Made by a program: the position numbers and the translations under genes. Below, one piece after another: positions 26,288 to 37,579 of a DNA stretch of 64,000 nucleotides; position 1 is the first letter of the stretch, and each line of letters begins with the position of its first letter. Source of the DNA: Ophioderma brevispina (taxonomy: Eukaryota > Echinodermata > Ophiuroidea > Amphilepidida > Ophiodermatidae); assembly GCA_023653785.1 (NCBI GenBank), contig JAMKCH010019908.1:33044-97043 (forward strand), read 5' to 3'. Under the pieces are notes generated by a model. The model saw only the letters and a list, made by a program, of their open reading frames with translations, was not told the DNA's origin and searched no databases.

Positions 26288-26750
26288 TTAAAGTCACTAT
26301 CAGTCATTTTTTCCAAACTCAAAATGCCCATTCTGTGTCTAAATTGCTAGTATCAGATCATGGTTTATGGTATGGTTGGGCCACAGTGATCAGCGGCCAT
26401 TTGTGAAAGCGCTTAGAGGCCAAATAGCATAAGGCGCTATATAAATCTCTGCTATTATTATTATATCAACATCTTATATTACTTTTCTTTACAAAAAAAA
26501 GACACTGAAGCATTTTAAAGTGGTCTTGAAGATGCCATTAATGACTGTTTTGTTTACTAATAAATTTTATCAGTAAACAAATGCATACAAATTGTCATCT
26601 CTTTACAAATACGGCGTGTTAAATGTAGCCACTTACAGGGTCTTTACTACAACCATTTCCAATACAACAGTGCAAAAAAAATAGATTTTGATGAAATATA
26701 AGGTGCACGGTTTGTTTACATTTTGAAGGAATCGCTGATAGTGGCTTTAA
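26288..26750. mobile_element. TTAA-type MITE, family 1, with nested tail of a LINE or SINE
   Basis: Ends TTAAAGTCACTATCAGTCAT and ATCGCTGATAGTGGCTTTAA. Inside (about 26,388-26,462) is AAAGCGCTTAGAGGCC...GGCGCTATATAAAT followed by a (TTA)n tail, typical of LINE/SINE 3' ends. The right end recurs at 27,402 in the duplicated block. Confidence 0.65.
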
Positions 26751-28040
26751 GCTATTGGTTGTCAGGCCATGGATATAAGTTTGCCCAAACTATTTCACTT
26801 ATTTAATCTTATATTGTCAAAATTAGGGTTGTTTTTCTTTTATACAATACAAAATTTCTGCCTGTTAACAAAGTTTGCATCAATTGATCGGCCAAGGACA
26901 ACCAATTTTTTTTTTATTTGGCTTTATGATTAAAGGCACTGTCAAAGATTTATGCAAAATATTGAAAATTTGCAAAACTAGCTTAAAGGTGAAGGTATTT
27001 TGTTTAAATGAAAATCTGAAAAAAATACCATATTTTATTGATCTGTTAAATAACAAGTTTTAATGTTTTTTACATTTTTGTTATCATTCAGTGCAATAAA
27101 ATTTGTAATGTGAGAGTGATTAATTTATTTTTTGTGATGTGTTTGTGTGTGAGGGTGAGTGTTTGTTGGTGAGTGTGGGTGTCCAGGGGGTCCAGGGGCC
27201 CGCTTAAGGGCCCCTGGTGGGGTCCAGGGGCAACGCCCCGGTGGGGGTCGAGGGGGCGAAGCCCCTCGAAGCCAGAGGGTTTCTGCACATTTAGAGCTAC
27301 AGGAAAGATCATTTCTGAGAGTAATTTTTTTTTTTTTTTTTTTTATGAAATATAAGGTGCACGGTTTGTTTACATTTTGAAGGAATCGCTGATAGTGGCT
27401 TTAAGCTATTGGTTGTCAGGCCATGGATATAAGTTTGCCCAAACTATTTCACTTATTTAATCTTATATTGTCAAAATTAGGGTTGTTTTTCTTTTATACA
27501 ATACAAAATTTCTGCCTGTTAACAAAGTTTGCATCAATTGATCGGCCAAGGACAACCAATTTTTTTTATTTGGCTTTATGATTAAAGGCACTGTCAAAGA
27601 TTTATGCAAAATATTGAAAATTTGCAAAACTAGCTTAAAGGCGAAGGTACTTTGTTTAAATGAAAATCTGAAAAAAATACCATATTTTATTGATCTGTTA
27701 AATAACAAGTTTTAATGTTTTTTACATTTTTGTTATCATTCAGTGCAATAAAATTTGTAATGTGAGAGTGATTAATTTATTTTTTGTGATGTGTTTGTGT
27801 GTGAGGGTGAGTGTTTGTTGGTGAGTGTGGGTGTGTGTGTGCATGGGTGGATGTGTATGTGGGTGCGTGCGTGTATATCAGAGATGCCAATGGGAGTTGG
27901 AAAAAAAATCTGAAAATGCGAACGGAGGGAGCGAAGCGACCGGAGTATCGCCCCTAACGGCCGGGGGTCCAGAGGGTTTCTGCACATTTAGAGCTACAGG
28001 AAAGACCATTTCTGAGAGTAAAATATCATTCCAAAAGAGT
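26690..28040. repeat. Direct duplication of a ~0.65 kb block
   Basis: 26,691-27,340 and 27,343-28,020 share GATGAAATATAAGGTGCACG, TTGATCGGCCAAGGACAACC, AGAGGGTTTCTGCACATTTA and the text between. They differ in the central GT-rich and GC-rich insert. A T tract joins the two units. Confidence 0.88.
27192..27268. repeat. GC-rich hairpins
   Basis: CCAGGGGCCC (27,192-27,201) pairs with GGGCCCCTGG (27,208-27,217) across a 6-base loop. GAGGGGGC and GCCCCTC pair around CGAA or GAA near 27,250-27,268. Strong palindromes in otherwise AT-rich DNA. Confidence 0.7.
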
Positions 28041-28798
28041 TAAAATTAACTGTAAAATGTGAAGAATGGGGCTAAAGCCTTAGTTCTGGGACTCCAAATC
28101 ATCTCACTACTAGTCATGCTTGTTTGATCAAATTCAACTTTCAGGCATTAAAAGGCCAAAGTAAACATAATGATTATTGATACAAGACAAGCTTTGGGGC
28201 TTTTCCTTTGCAGTTCATTTCCTTGGCATCAAGTGATAGCTACTACGCAGTTGCAACCATGCAATCAGCCTTCAAAATTGCAGCAATGGATCAAAATTTT
28301 GAAGACTTGCCGTCACTTAACACTGTTTACAACCTACCCAATGAAGTTGTCTTCCTATGTAAACTGCAAAGTTATCGCCTTTCTCTTTGAGTAAACGCTA
28401 TTGAAACGTGTCCTTTACTTCTCGATGTCTTTTAAATGTTTCCCAGGCTTGTAAATTCTTTTTGTCACAGTTCATGCATTTTGGGTCGCTAATCGTCGTA
28501 TTTTTCCGATAGAGCATGCTTGCATGCCAGGGTGACATGCTTTGCATTTAGGCTAGTCTCTTATCAAATCGCGATGTAACGCAACCTATTTAATATCACC
28601 GATGTTTCCGATTTACTTTTGAGTGCATCAGAGTCTGAGGATCAGCTTAGATACACAGAATTCCGTTAAAAATCTCAATCTACGATCAACATAAAAATCG
28701 GAAAAGTAAAAAATCTAAAATATAGAAAATCGGATTTTAATCCCAGAAATGTAAAAAAATTCGGATTTCCGATTAAAATCGGAAGATTGCATCTCTGG

Positions 28799-29060
28799 TA
28801 TATGGGTGTGTGTTGGTATGTGTATGGTATGTGGGTTATGTGGGTGGGTTGTTGGTGGAGTGAGTGGGTCTATGGATGTGTGTGTATTTTTGGTGAATGG
28901 GTATTGTGGGTGTGTGTGGGTTGATGGATGTTTGGAGTGGGGGTGTTTGGAATGTGTCTTATTATTGATGGTCTTGCTGTGCTGGTGTGCATGTTTGTGG
29001 GTGTTGGTCAGTAGGGAGTGATGCGGTGATGTTGTGGTGTGTTCATGCATGTTGTGTAGG
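28799..29060 (+). repeat. GT-rich low-complexity tract
   Basis: About 260 bp of irregular TGTGGGTG and TGGTATG words without C runs. A 112-codon frame across it is a compositional effect. Confidence 0.75.
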
Positions 29061-29099
29061 TGACATGTGGTGCATGAACCGTTGGTGCATTTTTATGTG

Positions 29100-29335
29100 G
29101 GGTATAAGTGATTATCATATGGTATCCGACATTGAGTTCATTTTCATAAATTTAATGTATTTTTATAGCAATCTTGCTCTGTCTGTTAACTTGCAATATT
29201 CGTCTTTTTTTTGTGCAATTGTTGTTTTTATTGTTTTAAGACTTATTTTAATGATTTTTTGGTGTTGGTACCTGATTGTGCATTTGGCCGTTTGGCCACG
29301 ATACATTGTTAATAAAAAAAAATGAATCTTGAATC
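29100..29335 (+). mobile_element. Possible LINE 3' tail
   Basis: AT-rich text ending CATTGTTAATAAAAAAAAATGAATCTTGAATCT. The AATAAA-like run followed by GAATCT repeats is typical of CR1/L2-type retrotransposon 3' ends. No reverse transcriptase is seen. Confidence 0.35.
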
Positions 29336-29536
29336 TCCTTTCAATTGCGGGAAGACCCTGACTGGTTCAGGTTAAATGACACAATCAACATCTGATTTGA
29401 AAGCATCATTAAAAATGTTATATATAATTACAAAGGCATGAAATTGCTACCTCTGTATGTTTTACAAAATAGCATTTTTTACTTCTTTCTTTGTTCAAGG
29501 GAAATGCTAATACTTTAAACAACTCAGCTATTTTAC

Positions 29537-29632
29537 CTGACGATTTGTCACCACCCATCTTCTCTGTGTACTTCAGAGCAAGGAGTACAAACGAGACCAA
29601 TGGAACAGAAAGGCCCTCTTCCATTAGACAAA
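29537..29632 (-). CDS. CPSF1: CPSF1 exon with several small deletions
   Basis: Starts CLMEEG and ends LKYTEKMGGDKSSG, flanking a stretch that should encode FLFIGSRLGNSLL (family: YLFLGSRLGNSLLLKYTEK). To recover that stretch, GGG, AA and CC runs must be lengthened and a spare C removed; about five small indels in 45 bases. The acceptor is TTACAG and the donor GTAAAA. The last base (G) joins the next exon in phase. The changes are concentrated in homopolymers, a pattern typical of unpolished long reads. Confidence 0.8.
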
Positions 29633-29749
29633 CTGTAAGTTTTTAAAATAATTTATAGATTATGAGTTAATCAATGTCTTCTACTCATACATCGATAAGC
29701 AGTTTATCAACTCTGGAAAACACAGGTCAAATTTACACATGGCCTGCCA

Positions 29750-30099
29750 TTGAAGGTACACGAGAGATTTCAAATAACAGTGTCCCTAAAAATGTGAAAT
29801 TCTGATTTTTGCCCTGTGTAAAGCATTCCTCAAAAATATCCACAGCTCTGAAGAATTTAAGCTGAGAAATGTTTCTTTGGTACCAAAAAGTTTGAAATTT
29901 CTAATTCGTATAGAGCAAAGACGAATTCAGCCCATGTTTATATTGAACTATAACAAAGTCAAAGTCATGTTTTTTTCTCTTTTAAAACAATCTGTACCAA
30001 ATACAGTAAGAGATCTATCGAGTGGTCCTAATCTATATGAAAATACTATTATGACACAATACCCTCTGGGTGCCTCAAAATCTCTTACTGCACCTTTAA
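29750..30099. mobile_element. TTAA-type MITE, family 4-like
   Basis: Right end CTTACTGCACCTTTAA; left end TTGAAGGTACACGAGAGATT (degenerate TTGA). The interior AAAATGTGAAATTCTGATTTT and TTTAAGCTGAGAA match family 4 in reverse. It lies just upstream (minus-strand sense) of the indel-bearing CPSF1 exon at 29.5 kb. Confidence 0.6.
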
Positions 30100-30126
30100 G
30101 GATCAGTAACAATACATACCCCATAC

Positions 30127-30498
30127 TTAATGCTGACTCACAGATTGCCCGATGAGGGCACCCTCACTTTTCAAACAAATCCATGGGGTTTTTTTGTTTT
30201 TGCATACACATAATTCTTGTCCATCTACTCATAATCACTGTGGGGTGAAATGAGCTGCTCTATCGAAGTCCTTCATATAAAAAATCACAACGTTGTTATA
30301 AATTTCCGGATCTGGAATTTTTTGTATACACAGTATCCTATAGCACGTAATATACATACGTGTTTACTTCATCAATGAAAAAATCTGATTCATTTCAAAC
30401 TTGGAATTGTGCCTTTAAGGTTACTATCTTTAGTTCTAGTTAACAATTTTTAATTATTCCACAAAAATATATTTCGAAATCAATGAGTCAGCCTTTAA
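30127..30498. mobile_element. TTAA-type MITE, family 6
   Basis: Ends TTAATGCTGACTCACAGATT and AATGAGTCAGCCTTTAA. 372 bp; same interior boxes as the 5.36 kb copy. Confidence 0.75.
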
Positions 30499-31191
30499 AT
30501 GTGAGAAAGCGAAAATGAACAAAACAAACGAAAAAAGTTTTGTAATCATTTTTGAAATCTGGACTGAATAAAAGTGCTTGATATGATCAAGGAAAGTCAA
30601 ATACTATACAATATGATCCAGGATAGCCAATAATCACATAGAACTAAAAAAAATTTCTTAAATTTCTTCAGTGAAGCCAGTTATTTGTGGGGGGTAAAGT
30701 CTCTATTCTGTAAGAACCTCTCCCTACTCATATCCAAGTTTCATGATACTTTATGATAATTTATCACAAAGCATTACCCGCCTGGTAACCATACTACGTG
30801 TGTCCCCACGCTGGGTTGTAGTCGGCGGCTAAACCATCACCCTCATCGGGTTTCTTTCTAATGCAATCTATGAGGAGGTAGCGGTTACCACTGGTAGAAA
30901 CTAAAAGTAAGATCACCTACGGGCGTCGGCTCTTGAGCTCTAATGGGTGGCCACCAGCACCATTGATGTCGGGAAGGTCATCCGGTCAATTATCTTTGGC
31001 TCCAATTACATCCCTCACACACAATTATTGCTGTGAATGTGAGTCGAATCCGGCAACTCTACATCCCTTTACGGGGACAAAAACTGGATTTAAACTTTGG
31101 TTTTTTACTACTACATCTGGTCCTATCTCTAAATTACCCTAAGTGTGGTTTTCATTTCCCTTTTTGCCAAGAAACATTGCATTTACTTAGA

Positions 31192-31277
31192 CACATTTTG
31201 TGAGGACACTAGCAGCTGCTTGTCCAATGGAACCCTCTGACGCTACGCATGCCCTCAACCAACAAGTCAACAACATG
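31192..31277 (-). CDS. CPSF1: CPSF1 exon with homopolymer deletions
   Basis: Reads HVVDLLVEGMRSVRGFH, then KAAASVLTKC only after adding a T and an A in short homopolymer runs (TTT read as TT, AAA read as AA). The family has [20 protein letters not shown] followed by AAASVLT. The acceptor used is TTGAAG before CATG. The donor is unclear: a GG shortened to G would give a GT donor after TGTG, and another GTAAAT lies 6-7 bases on. Both exon edges are less certain than the core. At least two one-base losses are needed for a working frame. Confidence 0.78.
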
Positions 31278-31974
31278 CTTCAATACAAAGGCGAGGTAAA
31301 GAACACTGCATAAAGTGACAGGAGGAGATTTTTTTTGATATACAAATTTCCTCTCAGTGCACTGGATCGATTGTAGACCACCTTCCAAAAACTTTCGAAG
31401 GTTTATTGGACAACAAGACAAAGAAAACAGCAAACCTTTTTTTTGAACTTTGCCTGACTATCGTAATTTTCCATAGACCACCGTGCTTTGACAATTCTGT
31501 GTCTGGTCGTGCACGACGAAGTACTAAATCAATCATCTATTACATAAAGACGGCGTAATTCGGCTTATTCACTTCAGGTGTGATCTAATACATTGGAAAG
31601 CATTCCAAATATGCAAAAAACCCAGGTTCGAAAAAAATTGGGGGCGCTTCTTTCTGGAAATCTCCTCATGTCTCTTTAAGTAAGTAATGGTTCAAGTAAT
31701 ATTTGCAACTACATTGGGAATAAAAATTACTTGAACAGGATATATGCACACCTCATGTAAGCGCAACAAGCTACTTGGAGGTTCAGTGCATATACTTTGA
31801 CCAATTACGCATCGTGAAATGAGGCGCGGTGTTCCACCTGGCTCATGCACTCCACACACGCTTCTGTTTGTCTCTGTCCAAAAAAATTATAAATCAGACT
31901 GTAGTAGAATGATTTTGTGATTTTGGATTACATCTACTCTTGTTTAGCCCTTTGAATAAATAAAAGAAAATGTT

Positions 31975-32316
31975 TTAAAGGTGTGTGTTCCGATCGTCTT
32001 TGGGACCCCTGATTTATCTGGAAGTAGTATCGATTTTGATATCAGATTAAAAGGCCATATTTTTCTCATTGTCATCCTGAAATTTAAGCCCTCAAATCTA
32101 TTTCATTCCCAAGGTATTAACAAAAAACTGCCATTTTAATGGTTAACCATCAATATTAGCACAGCTGAATAGGGCTTTGCAATATCCATTATTGCTTCTA
32201 CCATCAAAAACTGCAAGTTTGTTTCCCACGGTACTTGATGGGGAGTATGAGCAAGTGCCAGGCTCTCATATCAAGTAGAGAACACAATAGACATAAATCA
32301 GAACAAGCACCTTTAA
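31975..32316. mobile_element. TTAA-type MITE, family 2
   Basis: Second copy of family 2 (TTAAAGGTGTGTGTTCCGAT ... AACAAGCACCTTTAA). Its right TTAA is also the left TTAA of the family 3 element that follows. Confidence 0.88.
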
Positions 32317-32667
32317 AGGTCCATGGCCCGATCGCTAATAGCTTCGTCCCCAGGGACCCCAGATTTTACCGGAAGTAGTCAAAATTTTGGTATCAAAAGA
32401 AAGCTTCTATTTTTCTCATTTACCCTGTGAAATCTTAGGGCTAAAGGATGTTTAGTTTGGATGTTATGAGCGAAAATGTGCCCCTTTTTGGTCGACCAAT
32501 ATTAATTTTACACAGTACTCTATGGGGGTTGCAAAATCACATTTTTAGCTCTCACATCAAAACGGGTTGAAATATCGGCGCAAAACTTTACAGATGGGGT
32601 TTTGGGGTGAAGGCCATTCTATCAAGATGAAGAACTTATAGACTTAAATCGGGCCATCCCCCTTTAA
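32313..32667. mobile_element. TTAA-type MITE, family 3
   Basis: Ends TTAAAGGTCCATGGCCCGAT and ATCGGGCCATCCCCCTTTAA. It shares the central TTAA with the family 2 copy to its left. Confidence 0.88.
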
Positions 32668-33373
32668 GTTAACATCATTTAGAAATACTACCAGTGTTTA
32701 TAAGACTGAATGGGGATATTGATTGAGCTGAAAATATTAACAAATGACAGCTGGTAAAGCACATTGTTTAACTCATTGAATTCACCATACAGACATTGTC
32801 TTTTAAGGGGAGCGAGAGTGATCGCTCCCCTACAGCTCTCCTTATGTGCATTCTATGAGAGTGATTTGTAACTCCTCTTGGAAGATCATTTTTGATGTAC
32901 ATCACAGTGGTAAATGTTCTTAATTTCTCCCCGGAATACTCTCCTTAATTTGACATGGAGAGCTTTTAGGAGAGCATATCATCTGATCCAATGAGTAGTG
33001 TTTATCAATAGTATGCCAGTTGCATGTTCTCAATATTTTCAGCTCAATCATTATTCAGAGATCAAAATGACGGTGCCCACCAAACTACCAAGGAGCGTGG
33101 TGAAATTTACTGGACTTAGCCCCCATTTTGAATTACTTGATTCCCATGTTGTAAACATATAGTCCAAAACATATCAGATTTTGTTTTGGAGGATGGTTTT
33201 AAACAGTCACAAAAATAATTACTTAAATTTTTTGACATCCTAATGCATACCAAAACAAAGCCCTCTTTTACTTGTAACAAAGTGGCTACAATTTTTGAGA
33301 AAAAGTTAGAAGATGCACAGATGACTTAAAGGACCACCGACTTTTTAGAGATAAAATAGGTGTTACAACTTAC

Positions 33374-33467
33374 ATTTCACCTCCTTTAGTGATACCACCA
33401 GTCTGTCATACGAGATGAATACTGAATGAGAACAATCCAGAACCTTAATTGACACCTGCTTGCACCG
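33374..33467 (-). CDS. CPSF1: CPSF1 exon with frame disruptions
   Basis: The core reads LDCSHSVFISYDRLVVSL, matching LDCAQATFISYDKMVISL of vertebrate CPSF160. The acceptor is GTTACAG and the donor GTAAGT. The frame entering from the previous exon (one base carried over) hits a stop after about seven codons. The exon's 3' end encodes the conserved LKGGE motif only if one base is added in the AAAGGAGG run. At least one and probably two single-base indels are therefore present. Homology is clear; the open frame is not. Sequencing error or genuine decay are both possible. Confidence 0.82.
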
Positions 33468-34059
33468 CTGTAACAAAATAATTAAGAATACTATATATTA
33501 TCCTGTGTTTGTAGAAATTTATCTATCAGGGTGTTTATCTTTGGGAGAGTGAGTATCTGACTCAAATCCCGTTTCCAGAAAGAATGGTCCTTTCCATTTG
33601 AGATTCATCCTTGTATGTTGCCTCAAAAAGATCCTGTTGGTCCCCCGCCAACTTTAGATGGCGAAGGGGGGAATATAGAAATGGTTAGCCGTCCGTTGTG
33701 TGTGTGTGCTTCCCTCACGATATCTTTGGAAACTAACACAAGTGTGGAGTCATCTTCGAACATAGAGGTATCTCAAGTAGGGTTGGGGGGGATACAAAGT
33801 GGTCATGGGGCATGGGTCAAGGGTCAAAGGCAAGTGGTCTAAAATAGGGTCAAATATGGCAAAAAAAATAGGGCTAAATCGCGTTAAAAAAAGTGTGTAA
33901 AACACGAATTTTTGATCTGGAGCAAGTATGGGTGTCCATATTCGCACCATAGATGTCAATCAAGTAGACTGCGGATATATGAGTTCGGAGGAGGGTGATG
34001 TGGGCATTGTCAAAGGTCAAAAGGGTCAAAACGCGTCAAAAAATATGGAGTTAAATGAT

Positions 34060-35605
34060 TATTTACAACCTATCGTTGTGGTAGGATGATGACATTGGTG
34101 GGTGTGGTCCAACATTCAGGCCGAAAATTTTGAAGGTCATTTAAGGTCTCAATCTTGAGGTCATCCAGGTCAAATCACTTAACATGTGGTAGGAGGATGA
34201 AAATTGGGGGTGTGGTCAAAATTGCAGTGCCAAAAAAATTTGAAGGTCTTCAATTCATACGAGGTATCCAAGGTCAAATCACACTTAACATGTGGTAGGA
34301 AGGAGGAAATTGGGTGGGTGTGGTCAACAATCCGTACCAAAAATTTTGAAGGTCATTTCAAGATCATGTGAGGTCATCTAAGGTAAATCACTTAACATGT
34401 GTGATAGGATGGAAATTGGTAGGTGTGGACAACATTCAAGTACACAAAACAATTTTGAAGGTCATTTCAAGGTCATCCAAGGTCCCCGTAAATCACTTAA
34501 CATGTACTGGTGGAGGATGAAAATTGGTAGGTGTGGACACATTCAGTACCAAAAATTTTGAAGGGTCATCTTCCAAGGTACATCCAAGGTCACTCACTTA
34601 ACATGGGCGTAGGAGGATGAAATTGGAGGGTGGACAACATTCATACCAAAAATTTTGAAGGTCATTTAAGGTCATCGAGGTAATCCAGGTCAAAGCACTG
34701 CTTAACAGGTGCTGAGGATGAAAATTGGTGGGTGAGGTCACATTCCGTACCAAAAATTTTTGAAGGTCATTTCAAGGTCATACGAGGTCATTCTAGGTCA
34801 AATCACTTAAAAATGTGATTAGGTGTGAGGAAAAAATTGGTAGTTGTGGGACAAATTCAGTACCAAAAATTTGACGGTCATTTAAAGGTAATCCGAGGTC
34901 ATCCAAGGTCAAACTCACTTAAATGTGCTTTGGAGGGAAGTGGTGGGTGTGATCAAACATTCTGTTCCAAAACTTTGATGTCATTGAAGGTCATGAGGGT
35001 CATCCAAGGTCAAATCACATAACATGTGCTTGGAGGGTAAAATTGGTGGGTGTTGTTGTTTGGTGTGATCAACATTCTGTTCAACAACTTTGAGGTCATG
35101 TGAAGGGCATGAAGGGGGTCATCCAAGCGTCAAATCACTAAATATGTGGTGGGAGGATGAGAATTGGTGGGGTGGGTCAACACATTCGATGCCAAAATTT
35201 TTGAAAGGTCTCATTGAAGGGTTCATGCGGGGTCAAGGTTCAAATCACCTAAAATGTGGTAGGAGGATGAAATTCGGTGGGTGTGGTCAACATCAGTACC
35301 CAACTTTTGAGTCATTTCAAGGTCATGCAGGATCAAGGTCCAACACTTAACATGTGGGTATGAGAGTAAAAATTGGTGAGTGTGGTCATATTCAGTGCAA
35401 AAAAAAACAAAAAATTTGATGGTCTTTCCAAGGGTCGTGTGGGGTCATGTAAGGTCAAATCACGAATCATGTCGGGTAGGAGGATGAAACTTGATGGTGT
35501 GGTCACATTCAGTGTTGACAACTTTGGTAAGTCATTTCAGGTCATGTGGGGTCTCCGATGCAAAATCACTTAACATGTGGTAGGAGATGAAACTTGGTGG
35601 CCTAT
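34060..35605 (+). repeat. ~105-bp tandem array, about 14 units
   Basis: The units are marked by CACTTAACATGTGGTAGGAGG, seen at spacings of 94-120 bp from 34,182 to 35,568. Each also carries ATTGGTGGGTGTGGTCAACA, CAAAAATTTTGAAGGTCA and two or three further AGGTCA boxes. Units differ by many one-base gaps. Confidence 0.85.
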
Positions 35606-36149
35606 CACAATTTCTTCCAGAGTATATTAAAATGTTTGCTTCTTGTTCTTTAAGACTACTCCAAGGGGCGGGGGACCGGTGGTTTACGAGAAAAATGAAG
35701 AACCGCCTTGTTTAAAATGTGCTTTAGTCAAAATGCAAACAAACATAGTCAGCTGCAACTCCCATTTTTTGAATATTTTATTTATGCACAACATCATCAT
35801 TGGATGGTGGTACAGTAACATTCCAATGGTTGGTAGATTATTTGGGGGAGAGGCAAATTAAACTATGTAATGAAAGAAGAAATTTGAACAAGTTTAAGGA
35901 CTATAAACTATTAATTCTATGTGAATGATAAATTATGAATGAGGTTAATGAAATTGTAATATTTTCTGTTTGTAATTTTTTGTAATATTATTGTAAGAGT
36001 TTTGTCTAGTTATACTTTAATATAAGCCATAAATTTTGACCTGTCAGAATTTTCCTTGGGTTGCCCTTTGGGAAAATTCCTAGTGCCAAAATGCATAGCT
36101 AAGATTTAAGACAGAAACCCTCAAAACTGGTGTGGCGATAAACCTGTAA

Positions 36150-36497
36150 TTAAAGGTCCATGGTCCGATTGCTAATAGCCTCGTCCCCAGGGACCCCAGA
36201 TTTTACCAGAAGGGGTCCAAATTTTGGAAACAGAAGAAAGCCCATTTACCTGTGAAACCTTAGGGTTAAAGGATGTTTGGTTTAAATGTTAATTGTTATG
36301 AGTGAAAGTATGCCCCATTTTGGTCGACCAATATATTAATTTTACCCAGTACTCTATGGGGATTACAAAATCATGTTTTTTAGGTCTCACTTCAAAATAG
36401 ATTGAAATAACGTCGCAGAACAGGTGGGGTTTTGGGGTGAAGGCCATCCTATCAAGATGAAAAATTTATAGACTTAAATCGGGTCATCTCCCTTTAA
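36150..36497. mobile_element. TTAA-type MITE, family 3, next to a CPSF1 splice donor
   Basis: Ends TTAAAGGTCCATGGTCCGAT and ATCGGGTCATCTCCCTTTAA. Its right edge lies 5 bases from the GTAAGT donor hexamer (36,502-36,507) of the CPSF1 exon at 36.5 kb. Confidence 0.88.
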
Positions 36498-36507
36498 TAT
36501 TACTTAC

Positions 36508-36618
36508 TGAGAGGAAAAGATGTACTCCTTTCTGTGATAGAATTGAGGGATACACCGAATGGTGGAACACTCTGGTTAAGATACAGTAATGAGTTGACAG
36601 CCAATATGAGAACACCAC
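36508..36618 (-). CDS. CPSF1: CPSF1 exon (first one found in the window)
   Basis: Reads [20 protein letters not shown] then [17 protein letters not shown], matching the CPSF160 stretch [20 protein letters not shown] of vertebrates. CPSF160 is the scaffold of the nuclear complex that recognises AAUAAA and directs pre-mRNA 3' cleavage and polyadenylation. The acceptor is TTGTAG and the donor GTAAGT on the minus strand. The exon takes one base from the preceding exon and passes one on. It is intact, with no frameshift. By family comparison (from memory) it starts near residue 280 of about 1440, so the N-terminal exons should lie at higher coordinates; I did not find them. A TTAA-flanked element ends about 10 bp beyond the donor. 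Confidence 0.93.
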
Positions 36619-37579
36619 CTACAACGGAGGAAAACATCAAAAACATGAGTGATAAATTATAAGATTTGCTAAACATTGATACCGCACAACTGTTTGAAAG
36701 TCTCATTTATTATGACAAAACGAGAATAAAACAAAAAATATCAACGGCGACACACTTTTGACAACTAGTTTCGATTATTTATGCCACTAACTACATTCTG
36801 TGTAAATTTGATGAATTTTCATTGCGGGCAAATCTGATTTTTCATAAAAATCTAGTTTCACACATCTTTCTATGGGAAATAGGCATATAGAGGGTGCTAT
36901 AACATACAAATTATGACCTAGGTCTATATGGCAAGATTCCTGCAATGGATTTTTCTGATTTTTGTGGAGGTAATAGCTCTTGCATGTCCCTACTTATATC
37001 AGTTGTCAAAATTTTGTCGCCATTGCTTAAAATTGCTCTAAAAATAAAAGAGTCAATTGCATGGGGGTCAAACAGCTGTGACCGCTTATGTCAAGCCATT
37101 GCCTCCAGGGACCAGATGGTCAGGAAATTGATGTAAGCTGTTGTCTATAGCTAAAATATCCAGCTATTTCACTTATTCTTCGTGAAAAAAGGGTGAGAAA
37201 TCATTTAATATACTGCCAATAAACAAATACGCTTTGGTGGGGGTTTTAAAAGATACATTTTAATTGTTCCAGTTCAAATGTTTGTAAATATCTTGCCATA
37301 AACCATTGTGGTTTAAATTCTGGCCCATTTTATGGACTAAAATGACCCAACTTCCTAATTTCTAGAAAAATGAAAATCAATCGGACATAAGTAACAGTAT
37401 ATGTGCAAAATCCCTTGGACATTTAACTCTGTTGGCCGCTTCCTGCCAATACGATGTGCTGTTGGATTGCATGTAAGCGCATTTCACGCAAAGAAATACG
37501 CACACGTTTGTCATGTCCAAGGCTATCACACACACTGCAGGCACCATACCTTAATTGGGCCTGTGGTTCAGATGACATA

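Noticed and set aside
28208..28390. Plus-strand frame of 60 codons after a good acceptor-like TTTGCAG
   Set aside because: No donor, no recognised similarity and no supporting neighbours.
28715..29325. Frames of 111-112 codons across GT-rich DNA
   Set aside because: Histidine/threonine or valine/tryptophan repeats reflect simple sequence only.
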